Shown piece by piece: positions 42,899-51,510 of a stretch of DNA of 64,000 nucleotides (its first letter is position 1; the number at the start of each line of letters is the position of its first letter). The translations under genes were made by a program, and so were the position numbers. Below the pieces are notes generated by a model. The model was not told the origin of the DNA and did no database searches. It worked only from the letters and a program-made list of their open reading frames with translations. The stretch is from CALMFG01 sp963674805 (lineage in GTDB: Bacteria > Bacillota > Clostridia > Christensenellales > CALMFG01), in NCBI GenBank assembly GCA_963674805.2, contig CAXXNY010000016.1:682001-746000 (forward strand). The letters run 5' to 3'.

Positions 42899-44524
42899 TT
42901 ATTTTTTACTTTTATATATCTTTGCCGCTTCTACAAATTCCCTGAACAACGGGTGCGGACGCAAGGGTCTGGACTTAAATTCGGGATGAAACTGAACCCC
43001 GACAAACCACGGGTGATCCGCGATTTCGATGATTTCCACCAGCCCTTTGTCAGGATTCGTACCTGCTACTATCATACCATTTTTAACTAAAATGTCCAAA
43101 TAATCATTGTTAAATTCATAGCGGTGGCGATGCCGTTCCTGAATTGACTGTTCGCCATATGCCGCTGCGGCATGCGTACCCGGAACGAGCTTGCACTCAT
43201 AAGCGCCGAGCCGCATGGTGCCGCCCATGTTGGATATATCCCGCTGTTCGGGCAGCAGATGGATAACGGGGTGCGGGGTATCGGAGACCTGCTCCGTGGA
43301 ATGCGCGTCTTTGAGCCCGGCAACGTTACGCGCGAACTCAATCACCGCCATGTGCATACCGAGGCAGATGCCGAAGTAAGGAATCTGATGGGTTCTGGCA
43401 TATTCCACAGCCTTGATTTTACCCTCTATGCCACGGTCGCCGAATCCGCCGGGAACAAGAATGCCGTCTACGCCTTTAAAAATCGATGCAAAGTCATCAC
43501 TGTTTTCAAGTTCAATGGCTTCAATCCATTTGATGTTGACTTTCACATCATTATATATGCCGGCATGGCAAAACGATTCGGATATGGAAAGGTATGCATC
43601 TTTAAGCTCGGTGTATTTCCCTACCAGCGCGATGGTGACTGTATCGGTTAAAGCGCGCTCTTTATTGACCAGCTCAATCCAGCGGGTTAAGTCAGGCGCT
43701 TTTGTATCTAAATTCAGGCTTTCACAGATGATTTCATCCAGCTTTTGTTTTTCCAGCATTAACGGAATCGCATACAGGGAGGATGCGTCCGTATTGGAAA
43801 TGACATTCTTCTGGGGAACATTACAGAAAAGCGAAATTTTGGCTTTAACGTCTTCGGACAGTTCCTGCTCGGTTCGGCAGACGATGATATCCGGCTCAAT
43901 CCCGAGAGAGCGCAGCTCTTTGACGCTGTGCTGGGTGGGCTTGGTTTTTGTTTCGCCGACTTTGCCCAAATACGGCACAAGGGTTACATGGATAAACCGG
44001 CAGTTTTCCTTGCCGACCTCCCACCGAATCTGGCGGATGGCTTCCAAAAACGGCTGGGATTCAATATCCCCCACCGTGCCGCCGATTTCGGTGATGACGA
44101 CATCCGGGCTGCCCTTTTTGCCTACGCTGTAGATACGGTCTTTGATTTCATTGGTGATATGCGGAATGACCTGAACGGTCGCGCCGAGATACTTGCCTTC
44201 GCGCTCTTTATTGATAACCGTCTGATAGACCTTGCCTGTGGTGACATTGGAATCCTTAAATGAAATTTCGTCGGTAAACCGCTCGTAATGCCCGATATCA
44301 AGGTCGGTTTCCGCCCCGTCATCGGTAACAAAGACCTCGCCGTGCTGATACGGACTCATGGTGCCCGGATCTACATTAATATACGGATCGCATTTTTGCA
44401 GGCTGACCTTCAGCCCGCGCGCCCGGAGCAGCGTACCCAGGGACGCCGCCGTGATGCCTTTCCCGAGCGAAGAAACCACTCCGCCGGTTACAAAGATGAA
44501 TTTAGTTTGTTTTTGTTCGCTCAT
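42899..44524 (-). CDS. pyrG: CTP synthase
   Basis: Makes CTP from UTP, ATP and glutamine. It has 541 residues. The N-terminal synthase domain has FVTGGVVSSLGKGITAASLG at the start, CDPYINVDPGTMSPYQHGEVFV and the DIESQPFLEAIRQ region. The C-terminal class I glutamine amidotransferase has the nucleophile Cys in YFGICLGMHMA near residue 385 and the His/Glu pair in GVQFHPEFKSRP near residue 520. It ends 14 nt before the ferritin start, so a joint transcript is possible. Confidence 0.97.
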   Translation of the reverse strand: MSEQKQTKFIFVTGGVVSSLGKGITAASLGTLLRARGLKVSLQKCDPYINVDPGTMSPYQHGEVFVTDDGAETDLDIGHYERFTDEISFKDSNVTTGKVYQTVINKEREGKYLGATVQVIPHITNEIKDRIYSVGKKGSPDVVITEIGGTVGDIESQPFLEAIRQIRWEVGKENCRFIHVTLVPYLGKVGETKTKPTQHSVKELRSLGIEPDIIVCRTEQELSEDVKAKISLFCNVPQKNVISNTDASSLYAIPLMLEKQKLDEIICESLNLDTKAPDLTRWIELVNKERALTDTVTIALVGKYTELKDAYLSISESFCHAGIYNDVKVNIKWIEAIELENSDDFASIFKGVDGILVPGGFGDRGIEGKIKAVEYARTHQIPYFGICLGMHMAVIEFARNVAGLKDAHSTEQVSDTPHPVIHLLPEQRDISNMGGTMRLGAYECKLVPGTHAAAAYGEQSIQERHRHRYEFNNDYLDILVKNGMIVAGTNPDKGLVEIIEIADHPWFVGVQFHPEFKSRPLRPHPLFREFVEAAKIYKSKK

Positions 44525-44565
44525 ACCCTTCGATTTTCCCCTTAAAAATTATATGTGTTTCATGT

Positions 44566-44602
44566 TTTAAAAAAATATTTCAGGAGACCCCGAAATATTT
44601 TG
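44566..44602 (-). terminator. Terminator of the MBL-fold gene
   Basis: AAATATTTC / GAAATATTT (44573-44581 / 44592-44600), followed on the minus strand by a U-run. Confidence 0.7.
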
Positions 44603-44614
44603 TCGTTAAAGCCG

Positions 44615-45262
44615 TTAACTATATTCCATTATGATGACTCTGCTTCGTTTTTTGAGGCCGCCGGCCGATACTTCCAGCGTGTCTTTGCCGAGCATTGAGT
44701 AGTCGTAGATGCCATTGATGAGAGTGAGAAAGTTCGTGACCGGATGGATGTTGATCGCCGCATGCTCGGTCATGTAATGCATTGGGATAATGATGTTGGG
44801 CGAGATCGCATCAACGACCTCCTTTGCCTCGGCAGCGTCAATGGTGTAAACACCACCGACCGGTAAAAATAGTACATCCACCCGTCCCAGCGCCTTAACA
44901 AAAACATCACCGGGCACTTCCCCGATATCTCCGAGATGAACCAGGCTGATGCCTTCCGCTTCGATTTTAAAAACCGTATTAAGGCCACGCTCTTTTCCGC
45001 CGCTTGCATCATGGAAGGTTGCGAAACCCTGCACCTGCATATCCGGGAATGTATATGCCTGCGGCTGATTGATTAAGGTATACTCACCGGTGATATAATC
45101 CAGACAATTATGGTCGTGATGGTCGTGGGATGAAAAGACATAATCGGCTTTCACCGGATGGGTTTCATAACCGCATTTATCATCGAAAGGGTCCATAACC
45201 AGCACCTTGCCGTTTTCCAGCACGATTATAAATGAAGAATGACCCAGCCAGGTGATGTTCAT
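44615..45262 (-). CDS. MBL-fold metal-dependent hydrolase (UPF0173-like)
   Basis: A 215-residue metallo-beta-lactamase-fold protein. Metal-site motifs are MNITWLGHSSFII at the start, FSSHDHHDHNCLD near residue 50, VHLGDIGE near residue 105 and PMHYMTEH near residue 162. This is the YtkL/UPF0173 subgroup of small cytoplasmic MBL proteins whose substrate is not known. It lies 20 nt downstream of the DUF1934 gene and is probably cotranscribed with it. Confidence 0.9.
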   Translation of the reverse strand: MNITWLGHSSFIIVLENGKVLVMDPFDDKCGYETHPVKADYVFSSHDHHDHNCLDYITGEYTLINQPQAYTFPDMQVQGFATFHDASGGKERGLNTVFKIEAEGISLVHLGDIGEVPGDVFVKALGRVDVLFLPVGGVYTIDAAEAKEVVDAISPNIIIPMHYMTEHAAINIHPVTNFLTLINGIYDYSMLGKDTLEVSAGGLKKRSRVIIMEYS

Positions 45263-45282
45263 AAAAAACCTCCGTGTGACGG

Positions 45283-45705
45283 TTATTGAACCGGCGTATC
45301 AAGCTTTTGGTAAGATAAAGACAGCTTGTTTCGCGTACAGTCTCCTTCAAGATCCAGTTCATATTCAAGATCCACCTGTCCGCTGTTTTCATCATGCACA
45401 GCGCTGACCAAGGTGGGGAACACGCTCATTTCAAGCGTGCCGAGACTGGTGGTGTAGTTGCCGATAAAGCGTTTGCCCTGCTCAAAATAAAGACTGGTTG
45501 ATACCTCGCCTTCACGCATCAGCGTAATCATGGAATCTTTGATGGTGATCGTATTTTTTGTTCCGTCCATACCCGAAATCTCAGTTTCGGAATATTCTAA
45601 AATCAGGGTTTTTTCGTCTTCCTTTAAAAACCCCTCAGTAATTAATTCTATATTCTCGCTACCGTCCTGAACGCCGGTAATCGTTAATAACACTCTATGC
45701 ATCAT
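45283..45705 (-). CDS. DUF1934 family protein (YwiB-like)
   Basis: A 140-residue beta-barrel protein of the YwiB/DUF1934 (calycin-like) family. I use the ATG at 45705 (MMHRVLLTITG), which has GAGGAAG just upstream; the open frame continues 16 codons further back without support. Recognisable stretches are LILEYSETEISGMDGTKNTI, FEQGKRFIGNYTT and the C-terminal VDLEYELDLEG. In many Bacillota the gene sits near argS or pyrG, as here. The function is unknown. Confidence 0.85.
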   Translation of the reverse strand: MMHRVLLTITGVQDGSENIELITEGFLKEDEKTLILEYSETEISGMDGTKNTITIKDSMITLMREGEVSTSLYFEQGKRFIGNYTTSLGTLEMSVFPTLVSAVHDENSGQVDLEYELDLEGDCTRNKLSLSYQKLDTPVQ

Positions 45706-45921
45706 GTATCTTCCTCTTCTTACTTTCAGCATTATATCATATGAAAACCGCAAAAAAAAGCCTCAAACAAAGACTGAACTATGAATAAATTTTAAAGAAT
45801 CATGGGTTTGACAGTATGAATACCGCCGGGCTGGTTGTCTTTTTACCACCCATCATGTATACTCAAATGAGAAATCCGGACAGTAGAATAAAGGGTTAAA
45901 TCCTGGGTTTCGGAGGAGCAG

Positions 45922-47583
45922 ATGAAAAAGAAGGTTTTATATATTTTAATCATCACGGTTGCTGTTTTAACGGCGCTGTTTGGGCCGGCCGTAATCGCAC
46001 ATGCAGAAGGCGAAATTGACGTCAGTGTCAGGGTATCGCCGACCAGCGTTTATGGCCCGCAGAATGTCAACCCGACAATCAACATTTCGGCGGGTGACCA
46101 GGCGCTTGTGGCAACACTATATAAAGGAAGCACAAAACTGGCCGAATACTCGCTGGCAGCGAATGAAACCAAGTCATATACCGATCCGATCTATGTGAGC
46201 GAAGCGGAGCTCGGAGACAATAAGCTGGTGTTCACGGTTTCATACAGCGTCGGGGGCGGCGCAACGCAGACAATCACCAAGACGGTTTCTGTGCTAAAAA
46301 TGGCGCCTAAAAAATCCATGGAGAAAACCTTTAAGGTTGACAGGGATTATGTACCGGAAGGCGAGCAGATTGGATTTTTGTTTGTATTCGTTAACACGGG
46401 TTCAAAGACAATTTCTAACTTAAGGGTGCGCGATGATGCCCTGAGCCATAATGCCTGGCTGGGGCCGGTAACATTAGAAGCGGGCGAAACCAAGATTATC
46501 ACCTATAACTTATCGCTCAACCATGACACCACGGTTCAGCCGCAGGTACGTTATGAAGTGGACGGAACGGAATATAATGAGAGTTTCGGTGAGAAGACGC
46601 TGCGTGTGGTGGACGATGATGTATCGGTATCATTGGAAGCCAGCACATTAAATCCCGTTGCGGGCGAGCCGGTTACCTTTACCGTCAGAATGCGGAACAA
46701 CGGCAATGTCTATTTAAGAAATTTAAAACTCTATAATCATAATAACGAACTGGTCAAGCTGCCGGGCAGCATCTTAAGAGCCGGCGATTCTGTTTCGGTC
46801 ACGACAGACGTGGTGTTTACCGAGTCGCGGACAGTACAGTTTGACATTACGGCAACAGACGTTTACGGCACGGTTTATTCCCATGCATCCAATGAACTGC
46901 AGGTTAATGTGCCGATTGACTATAATGATGAAGACTTAACGGTCAGTGCAGAGGCTGATTATCATAATCTGCCGGAACCGGGAGAGGCATCATTCAACGT
47001 CCTGGTCACCAACAACAGCCATTACGGGCTGGATGATATCCGGATTCTGGATGTCGGCACCGGTGAAGAAGTGGGCACATTTACGCACATGGAAAAAGGC
47101 GAGCGGCTGATTCGCGTATCAGCGGATATCGCGACATCCCGTGACGTGGTCTTTAAAGTCGAAGCGTTTGATGCGGACGACAACATGCATACGGCGGATA
47201 CGTCCGCAGAACCGATTACAATCACCATTTTGTCCGAAGTAGCGGCCGCAGAAGCGGAAGCCGAGGCTACGCCGGAACCGACACCGACGCCCGAACCCGA
47301 GCCTGCGTCATTCTTTGAGCGGATATCGGTATGGATGATTGCACTGATTGCCACCGGAATTTTGACGCTCGGCGTGATTATTACGATGAGCACATTGATC
47401 GCAAAAGAAAAAGCAAAGATGAAAGGCACAAGCGCGCCTGCGCCTGTGAAAGCGCCGCAAAAGGAAGTGTTTGAAAGCGCATCCACGGTACCGAAGAAGC
47501 GGCCGAAAGCGCCGAAGAAGAAAAAGAAGCCAAAGAAAAAAGGACCGATACGGGTATCGTACCGGGATAGAAATACATTTTAA
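45922..47583 (+). CDS. Surface protein with CARDB-like immunoglobulin repeats
   Basis: A 553-residue exported protein: signal peptide ending near AHAEG (about residue 29), then four or five beta-sandwich units of about 100 residues. Each shows phrases typical of CARDB/COG1361 domains (FVFVNTGSKTISNLRVRD, TVRMRNNGNVYLRNLKLY, NVLVTNNSHYGLDDIRI). A TPEPTPTPEPEP spacer, one transmembrane helix (about 472-495) and a very basic cytoplasmic tail rich in KKPKKK follow. The gene has a GGAGGAG ribosome site. The repeats suggest adhesion or cell-surface scaffolding. No sortase motif is present. Confidence 0.75.
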   Translation: MKKKVLYILIITVAVLTALFGPAVIAHAEGEIDVSVRVSPTSVYGPQNVNPTINISAGDQALVATLYKGSTKLAEYSLAANETKSYTDPIYVSEAELGDNKLVFTVSYSVGGGATQTITKTVSVLKMAPKKSMEKTFKVDRDYVPEGEQIGFLFVFVNTGSKTISNLRVRDDALSHNAWLGPVTLEAGETKIITYNLSLNHDTTVQPQVRYEVDGTEYNESFGEKTLRVVDDDVSVSLEASTLNPVAGEPVTFTVRMRNNGNVYLRNLKLYNHNNELVKLPGSILRAGDSVSVTTDVVFTESRTVQFDITATDVYGTVYSHASNELQVNVPIDYNDEDLTVSAEADYHNLPEPGEASFNVLVTNNSHYGLDDIRILDVGTGEEVGTFTHMEKGERLIRVSADIATSRDVVFKVEAFDADDNMHTADTSAEPITITILSEVAAAEAEAEATPEPTPTPEPEPASFFERISVWMIALIATGILTLGVIITMSTLIAKEKAKMKGTSAPAPVKAPQKEVFESASTVPKKRPKAPKKKKKPKKKGPIRVSYRDRNTF

Positions 47584-47587
47584 AAGA

Positions 47588-47622
47588 ATAAAAAGACAGG
47601 CGATTCGCCTGTCTTTTTGTTT
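47588..47622. terminator. Bidirectional terminator
   Basis: Thirteen-bp stem AAAAAGACAGGCG / CGCCTGTCTTTTT (47590-47602 / 47606-47618), loop ATT, between the convergent surface-protein and YugP genes. Confidence 0.9.
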
Positions 47623-47632
47623 ACCTTATATA

Positions 47633-48310
47633 TTATCGTCTTCTTGAAAGCAGGATTAACCGCAGTAATTGCAGTGCAGCCGAAAGCGCGGACGCAACAT
47701 ACGTCAGCGCGGCGGCGTCTAATACCTTTTTAGCACCGCTGAGCTCTTCGGTGCTTAAATACCCGCCGTCGGACAGCGCTGCTAATGCTCGCCTGCTGGC
47801 ATTGAACTCGACCGGCAGGGTAACCAATGAAAAGAACACCGCAATGCTGAACGCCAGAATGCCGATCTTAAGCAATGCGGGCAAAGACAGGATCAGGCCG
47901 AGAATAAAAATCGGCCAGGCGAGTGTGGAGCCAATGCGCACCGCCGGATAGATAAACGTCCGGACCATGAGCGGGCGATAACCGGTATCATGCTGTATGG
48001 CATGTCCCGCTTCGTGCGCGGCTACGCCGATTGCCGCAATTGATGCCGAACCATAGACACTCTGGGAAAGATACAGCGTCCGGTTTGTCGGATTATAATT
48101 ATCGGTCAGATTACCCGGCACGGTTTGCACCTCGACGTCAAACAGGTTGTGGTCATCCAACATCTGGCGCGCCACCGCATTGGCAGTGCTGCCACGCCCT
48201 GCATAGACAGATGAGTACCGGTTAAACGCGGATGAAACCCGGGACTGTGCCCACAGTGCGAGCAGCAGTCCGGGGATTACCAGAATAATCGTCCAGTCAA
48301 AATAATACAT
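47633..48310 (-). CDS. Zinc metallopeptidase, YugP family
   Basis: A 225-residue membrane protein of the YugP neutral zinc metallopeptidase family (PF04298). The N-terminal transmembrane helix is followed by VARQMLDDHNLFDVEV, the conserved LTDNYNPTNRTLYLS, then the HExxH motif in GVAAHEAGHAIQHDTGYRP near residue 117 and further hydrophobic helices. ALSDGGYLSTEELSGAKKVL is a typical C-terminal segment. Proteolytic substrate and role are unknown. Confidence 0.92.
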   Translation of the reverse strand: MYYFDWTIILVIPGLLLALWAQSRVSSAFNRYSSVYAGRGSTANAVARQMLDDHNLFDVEVQTVPGNLTDNYNPTNRTLYLSQSVYGSASIAAIGVAAHEAGHAIQHDTGYRPLMVRTFIYPAVRIGSTLAWPIFILGLILSLPALLKIGILAFSIAVFFSLVTLPVEFNASRRALAALSDGGYLSTEELSGAKKVLDAAALTYVASALSAALQLLRLILLSRRR

Positions 48311-48522
48311 GTTTACTCCTGAAATATAGTTGAATCTTCTTTTGTATAACGATTATATGCGATTCTGTAAAAAGGTTCAATCGTTCAAAGCCGGACAATG
48401 CGAAGGTTTTACAATGAGGAAATGATTTGTTCATAATTTAAAAAATAAGAAGATTGCTAATCGGGTGTATCGGTGTTAAAATTTACTAAAGAGCAGTGAT
48501 AAGAATTTGAAGGAGATAAAAC

Positions 48523-48870
48523 ATGGGAAGCTTAGGAAAAATAACAAACATAGCGAAATGGCTTAAGATTTTAGATGAGCTTGGTATTGACGTAAAAGAT
48601 TTTGATTTTAAGAAATTAAAAAAGCTGGCGGAAGACGGCACGATTGATGATATATTATCTTTGTTTAAGAACAAGGACGATGTGGACTCCGGTGCGCTGG
48701 AAGGTGCGATTGGAACATTTGGCTCCCTGGCTGATCTTTTAGGCGACAGCGAAGACGAAGACGAAGACAATAACCTGCTGGGCACGGTACTGGGCTTGCT
48801 CGGTGACAATGACGACGACGATGATAACGGCGGCGGCCTGCTCGGGAATATACTGGATAAATTAGATTAA
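48523..48870 (+). CDS. Small acidic protein of unknown function
   Basis: A 115-residue soluble protein I do not recognise. An amphipathic helical N-terminus (KITNIAKWLKILDELGIDVKD) is followed by alternating Leu/Gly-rich helices and runs of Asp/Glu (DSEDEDEDNN, DNDDDDDNGGG). No signal peptide or membrane helix is seen. The acidic clusters could bind calcium or a basic partner. GAAGGAG lies 8 nt before the ATG and a strong terminator follows, so it is very likely a real, single-gene unit. Confidence 0.6.
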   Translation: MGSLGKITNIAKWLKILDELGIDVKDFDFKKLKKLAEDGTIDDILSLFKNKDDVDSGALEGAIGTFGSLADLLGDSEDEDEDNNLLGTVLGLLGDNDDDDDNGGGLLGNILDKLD

Positions 48871-48887
48871 AACATTAAAATAGTCTA

Positions 48888-48918
48888 AGGCAGGCCGGAA
48901 ACCCCCGGTCTGCTTTTT
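48888..48918 (+). terminator. Terminator of the small acidic protein gene
   Basis: GCAGGCCGG / CCGGTCTGC (48890-48898 / 48905-48913), then TTTTT. Confidence 0.85.
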
Positions 48919-48941
48919 CCGCTATATAAAAAAGGCAGTGC

Positions 48942-48970
48942 TTGTGTTTTAACAGGCGCTATGTTAAAAT
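48942..48970 (+). promoter_or_regulatory. Promoter of tRNA-Ser
   Basis: TTGTGT (48942-48947), 17-bp spacer, TAAAAT (48965-48970), 25 bp before the tRNA. Confidence 0.6.
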
Positions 48971-48994
48971 GTCATTCGAGAAAATCACATACTT

Positions 48995-49085
48995 AGAGAG
49001 GTGGCTGAGCGGTTGAAGGCGCACGATTGGAAATCGTGTTTACGTGATGAGCGTAACGAGGGTTCAAATCCCTTCCTCTCTGCCA
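48995..49085 (+). tRNA. tRNA-Ser (GGA anticodon)
   Basis: Class II tRNA with encoded CCA. The acceptor AGAGAGG pairs with CCTCTCT, and the D-loop GTGGCTGAGC is followed by the anticodon stem CACGA-TTGGAAA-TCGTG with anticodon GGA. The long variable arm TTACG/CGTAA and the T-arm GAGGGTTCAAATCCCTT complete it. The 3' half from 49026 is repeated at 54204-54264, so this gene is the left attachment site of an integrated element and its 3' half was probably supplied by that element. Confidence 0.96.
49026..49085 (+). repeat. attL: tRNA-Ser 3' half
   Basis: The stretch from ATTGGAAATCGTG to the CCA end is nearly identical to 54204-54264; the two copies differ only in the variable-arm loop and stem. 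A crossover beginning in the anticodon loop is typical of tyrosine-integrase att sites in tRNA genes. Confidence 0.85.
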
Positions 49086-49400
49086 AAAACGCAATATATT
49101 GGGTATGCATAAAATGAAATATCTATATATTGCGTTTTCAGTTTCTTGAAAATTTTAGAATGATGTTAAAATTGGTAAATGACTGCAATAGGGACTGCAA
49201 CCTGAATGAAGAAGCTTGTGTTTTGAACATTAGATTTAAGTAATATTTGAATAAAGCAGCAATAAAGTAGATTAAAGGCCGCTTTCCTTAAAGGTCTTTT
49301 TATTTATCTGAAATAGGTAAATAATGAAAAAAATACTTGACATTTCATTTGATATTACTATAATGATAATAACAGAAAAGTATTATATGAGGATAAGTTC
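49086..49400. other. Gene-free left end of the island: terminator, arm-type repeats, promoter
   Basis: Directly after the tRNA a 14-bp inverted repeat AAAACGCAATATAT / ATATATTGCGTTTT (49086-49099 / 49125-49138) can terminate the tRNA. The octamer GACTGCAA occurs at 49181-49188 and 49193-49200, a 12-nt period. A matching pair, GACTGCAG, lies near the right end at 54080-54099. Just before the Nudix gene is a promoter with TTGACA at about 49337 and TATAAT 16 bp downstream. Confidence 0.7.
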
Positions 49401-50288
49401 ATGGAGACGGACAATAGAAACAAAGAACAACAATATTTAAGCGGATATAATATCGCTGATTATGAACGGCCTTCGGTGGCGGCGGATATTGCGCTGTTTA
49501 CAGTGTTTAATGAAGAGACCGGTAATTATCGGAAACTGGCAGAGAAGGAGCTTAGGATTTTGCTTATTAAGCGCAAGGAGCATCCTTTTTTGAGCAGATG
49601 GGCATTGCCGGGCGGGTTTATGAAAAGAAGTGAAACCGCCGAGGAAACGGCTTCGCGAGAATTGTATGAGGAAACCGGTGTAAAAGACATTTATCTTTCC
49701 CAGCTTAAGGTCATCAGCGACAAGGACCGGGACCCTAGAGGGTGGATTATTTCGACAGCCTTTATGGCGCTGATTGACAGCACGACACTTAGAATATCAG
49801 CGGCATCAGATGCTGCGGATGCTGCTTGGTTTGGGGTGTCCCACCGGCTGGTGAAGGAAGAGAAGACTTTTTTAAGCGAGGGGTTCCGGTTGACACAGGT
49901 TTACGAGATTGGTTTATCAAACGAGAAAGATGAAATAAAGGCCAGCGTAATGACCACAAAAATCTGCGTAGGCAAACATATGTCAAAGTCGTATCAAATG
50001 ATGGATACCGGTTCGCTAGCATTTGATCACGCCAAAATAATCGGTATGTCAGTGGACCGTCTGCGGGAAGAAACTGAGCTTGGAACAATTGCTTTTAACC
50101 TGATGCCCAAACGCTTTACGCTGACCGAGCTACAGCAGACGTATGAGATTATCCTGGATAAACCGCAGTTGGCAGCCAACTTTCGGCGAAAGATTGCGAA
50201 ATACGTGACCGAGACCAACGACTATACCGAGAGCGCAGGGCATCGGCCTGCCAAGTTGTTTGAAAGAAATTTAGAAAATTTTGTGTAG
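49401..50288 (+). CDS. nrtR: NrtR-like Nudix/winged-helix regulator of NAD metabolism
   Basis: A 295-residue two-domain protein. The N-terminal Nudix domain has an intact Nudix box, GFMKRSETAEETASRELYEETGV (about residues 72-94, Gly-x5-Glu-x7-REUxEExGU all present). The C-terminal winged helix has FTLTELQQTYEIILDKPQLAANFRRKIAKY and HRPAKLF, typical of NrtR-type repressors, which sense ADP-ribose and control NAD genes. It is followed by pnuC and nadR, which fits regulation of NAD salvage. An intact Nudix box leaves an additional hydrolase activity possible. Confidence 0.8.
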   Translation: METDNRNKEQQYLSGYNIADYERPSVAADIALFTVFNEETGNYRKLAEKELRILLIKRKEHPFLSRWALPGGFMKRSETAEETASRELYEETGVKDIYLSQLKVISDKDRDPRGWIISTAFMALIDSTTLRISAASDAADAAWFGVSHRLVKEEKTFLSEGFRLTQVYEIGLSNEKDEIKASVMTTKICVGKHMSKSYQMMDTGSLAFDHAKIIGMSVDRLREETELGTIAFNLMPKRFTLTELQQTYEIILDKPQLAANFRRKIAKYVTETNDYTESAGHRPAKLFERNLENFV

Positions 50289-50325
50289 GCATTTCTATGC
50301 CGGATAGTTTTCGTGGAGATGGACA

Positions 50326-50784
50326 ATGCGGATGTCAAATGAAAAAGACTATCAAGATTTGTATATTGGCCCCTATGTGAAGAAACTGACCAACCAGGCG
50401 CACTTTTTGAAGCATAAGGGTTTTGTGCTAAAGGCTGTTTGCGATTATTCAATCGTTTATAAAAAGGATAACTGCGAAGTCAGTCTTTATATCGGGAGAT
50501 ATTCGGACCTGCCCGAAATCGCGATTGATTTTAATCTGCACAATCAAGCCCTCCGGGAAAGAGTCAGCATTGACTGGCTTCATATCGTAAAAAAGTTCAA
50601 TAATTATCAGGATGAAATTCCTGATAATCCAACCGCAAATGAAAAGGCGGATGCGTTGTGCGCTATGCTAGATTATCTGAAAATGCATTTTAATACCTTT
50701 ACGGACATTGAGCTTGCCATTGAAGAGAGAAGAAGAGAAGAAGAAGCCAAAGAAAAGCACTGGGCGAAAACCCCGAGTGCTTAA
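50326..50784 (+). CDS. Unknown protein between nrtR and pnuC
   Basis: A 152-residue soluble protein (possibly starting two codons later at MSNEKDYQDL) that I do not recognise. An alpha/beta N-terminal half with AHFLKHKGFVLKAV and CEVSLYIGRYSDLPEIAIDFNLH resembles small phage-type immunity or binding folds; the C-terminal helix is strongly charged (EERRREEEAKEKHW). It lies inside the NAD-salvage gene row and 33 nt before pnuC, so it is probably cotranscribed. The function is open. Confidence 0.5.
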   Translation: MRMSNEKDYQDLYIGPYVKKLTNQAHFLKHKGFVLKAVCDYSIVYKKDNCEVSLYIGRYSDLPEIAIDFNLHNQALRERVSIDWLHIVKKFNNYQDEIPDNPTANEKADALCAMLDYLKMHFNTFTDIELAIEERRREEEAKEKHWAKTPSA

Positions 50785-50817
50785 ATAAACGATTTTTGTG
50801 ATTACGGAGGCGAAGAC

Positions 50818-51510
50818 ATGAGAAAAACAGGATATTGGAATGTATTTGAAATTGGATGGCTGATTACCTTCACGGCGGTGGCGGTAGCACTTACGATTAT
50901 CTGGAAGGACACGCTTTTCGGGCTTTTTGTTTTCATAACAGGTGTGCTTTGCGTGGTGCTGACGGCCAAGGGAAGCATCTGGTGTTACCTGTTTGGCGTG
51001 TTTAACACGTTGGGCTATGCCTATCTTTCATATACCAATCAACTTTTCGGAGAGCTGGGATTGAATATGCTATTTTTCCTGCCGATGAACTTTGTTGGGT
51101 TTGCAATGTGGCGCAAGCACATGGAGACCAAAACAGATGTGAAAATGGAAAAGATGGGAATCAAGGGCATTGCGCTCACGCTGGCCATCTGCATTATATC
51201 CATCACGGCGACTGGATTTGGGCTTTCGCTGATTAAGACTCAAAACACGCCCTATTTGGACGCGACCACAAATGTGCTGTCCATAATCGCAACCATACTC
51301 ACTATCCGACGCTTTCGGGAACAATGGCTGCTGTATATTATCTTGAATGTTTTCACAATCATGATGTGGTCTATTCGCACAGCAAACGGCAGCCCAGACG
51401 GCCCGATGATGATTGTTATGTGGAGCGCCTATCTGGTCAATGCCTTCTATGGGTATTATAACTGGACTAAAGGCGCAAACGAAAGGCAGAAAGTGGAGGC
51501 AACGGTATGA
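50818..51510 (+). CDS. pnuC: Nicotinamide riboside transporter PnuC
   Basis: A 230-residue membrane protein with seven hydrophobic segments, of the PnuC family that takes up nicotinamide riboside by facilitated diffusion and phosphorylation trapping. Family features are the early VLTAKGSIWCYLFGVFNTLGYAYLSY with its Gly/Trp/Asn motif, LFFLPMNFVGFAMWRKH, and WLLYIILNVFTIMMWSIR near residue 175. A GGAGGCG ribosome site precedes the ATG. It overlaps nadR by 4 nt (ATGA), so substrate uptake and its kinase are produced together. Confidence 0.92.
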   Translation: MRKTGYWNVFEIGWLITFTAVAVALTIIWKDTLFGLFVFITGVLCVVLTAKGSIWCYLFGVFNTLGYAYLSYTNQLFGELGLNMLFFLPMNFVGFAMWRKHMETKTDVKMEKMGIKGIALTLAICIISITATGFGLSLIKTQNTPYLDATTNVLSIIATILTIRRFREQWLLYIILNVFTIMMWSIRTANGSPDGPMMIVMWSAYLVNAFYGYYNWTKGANERQKVEATV

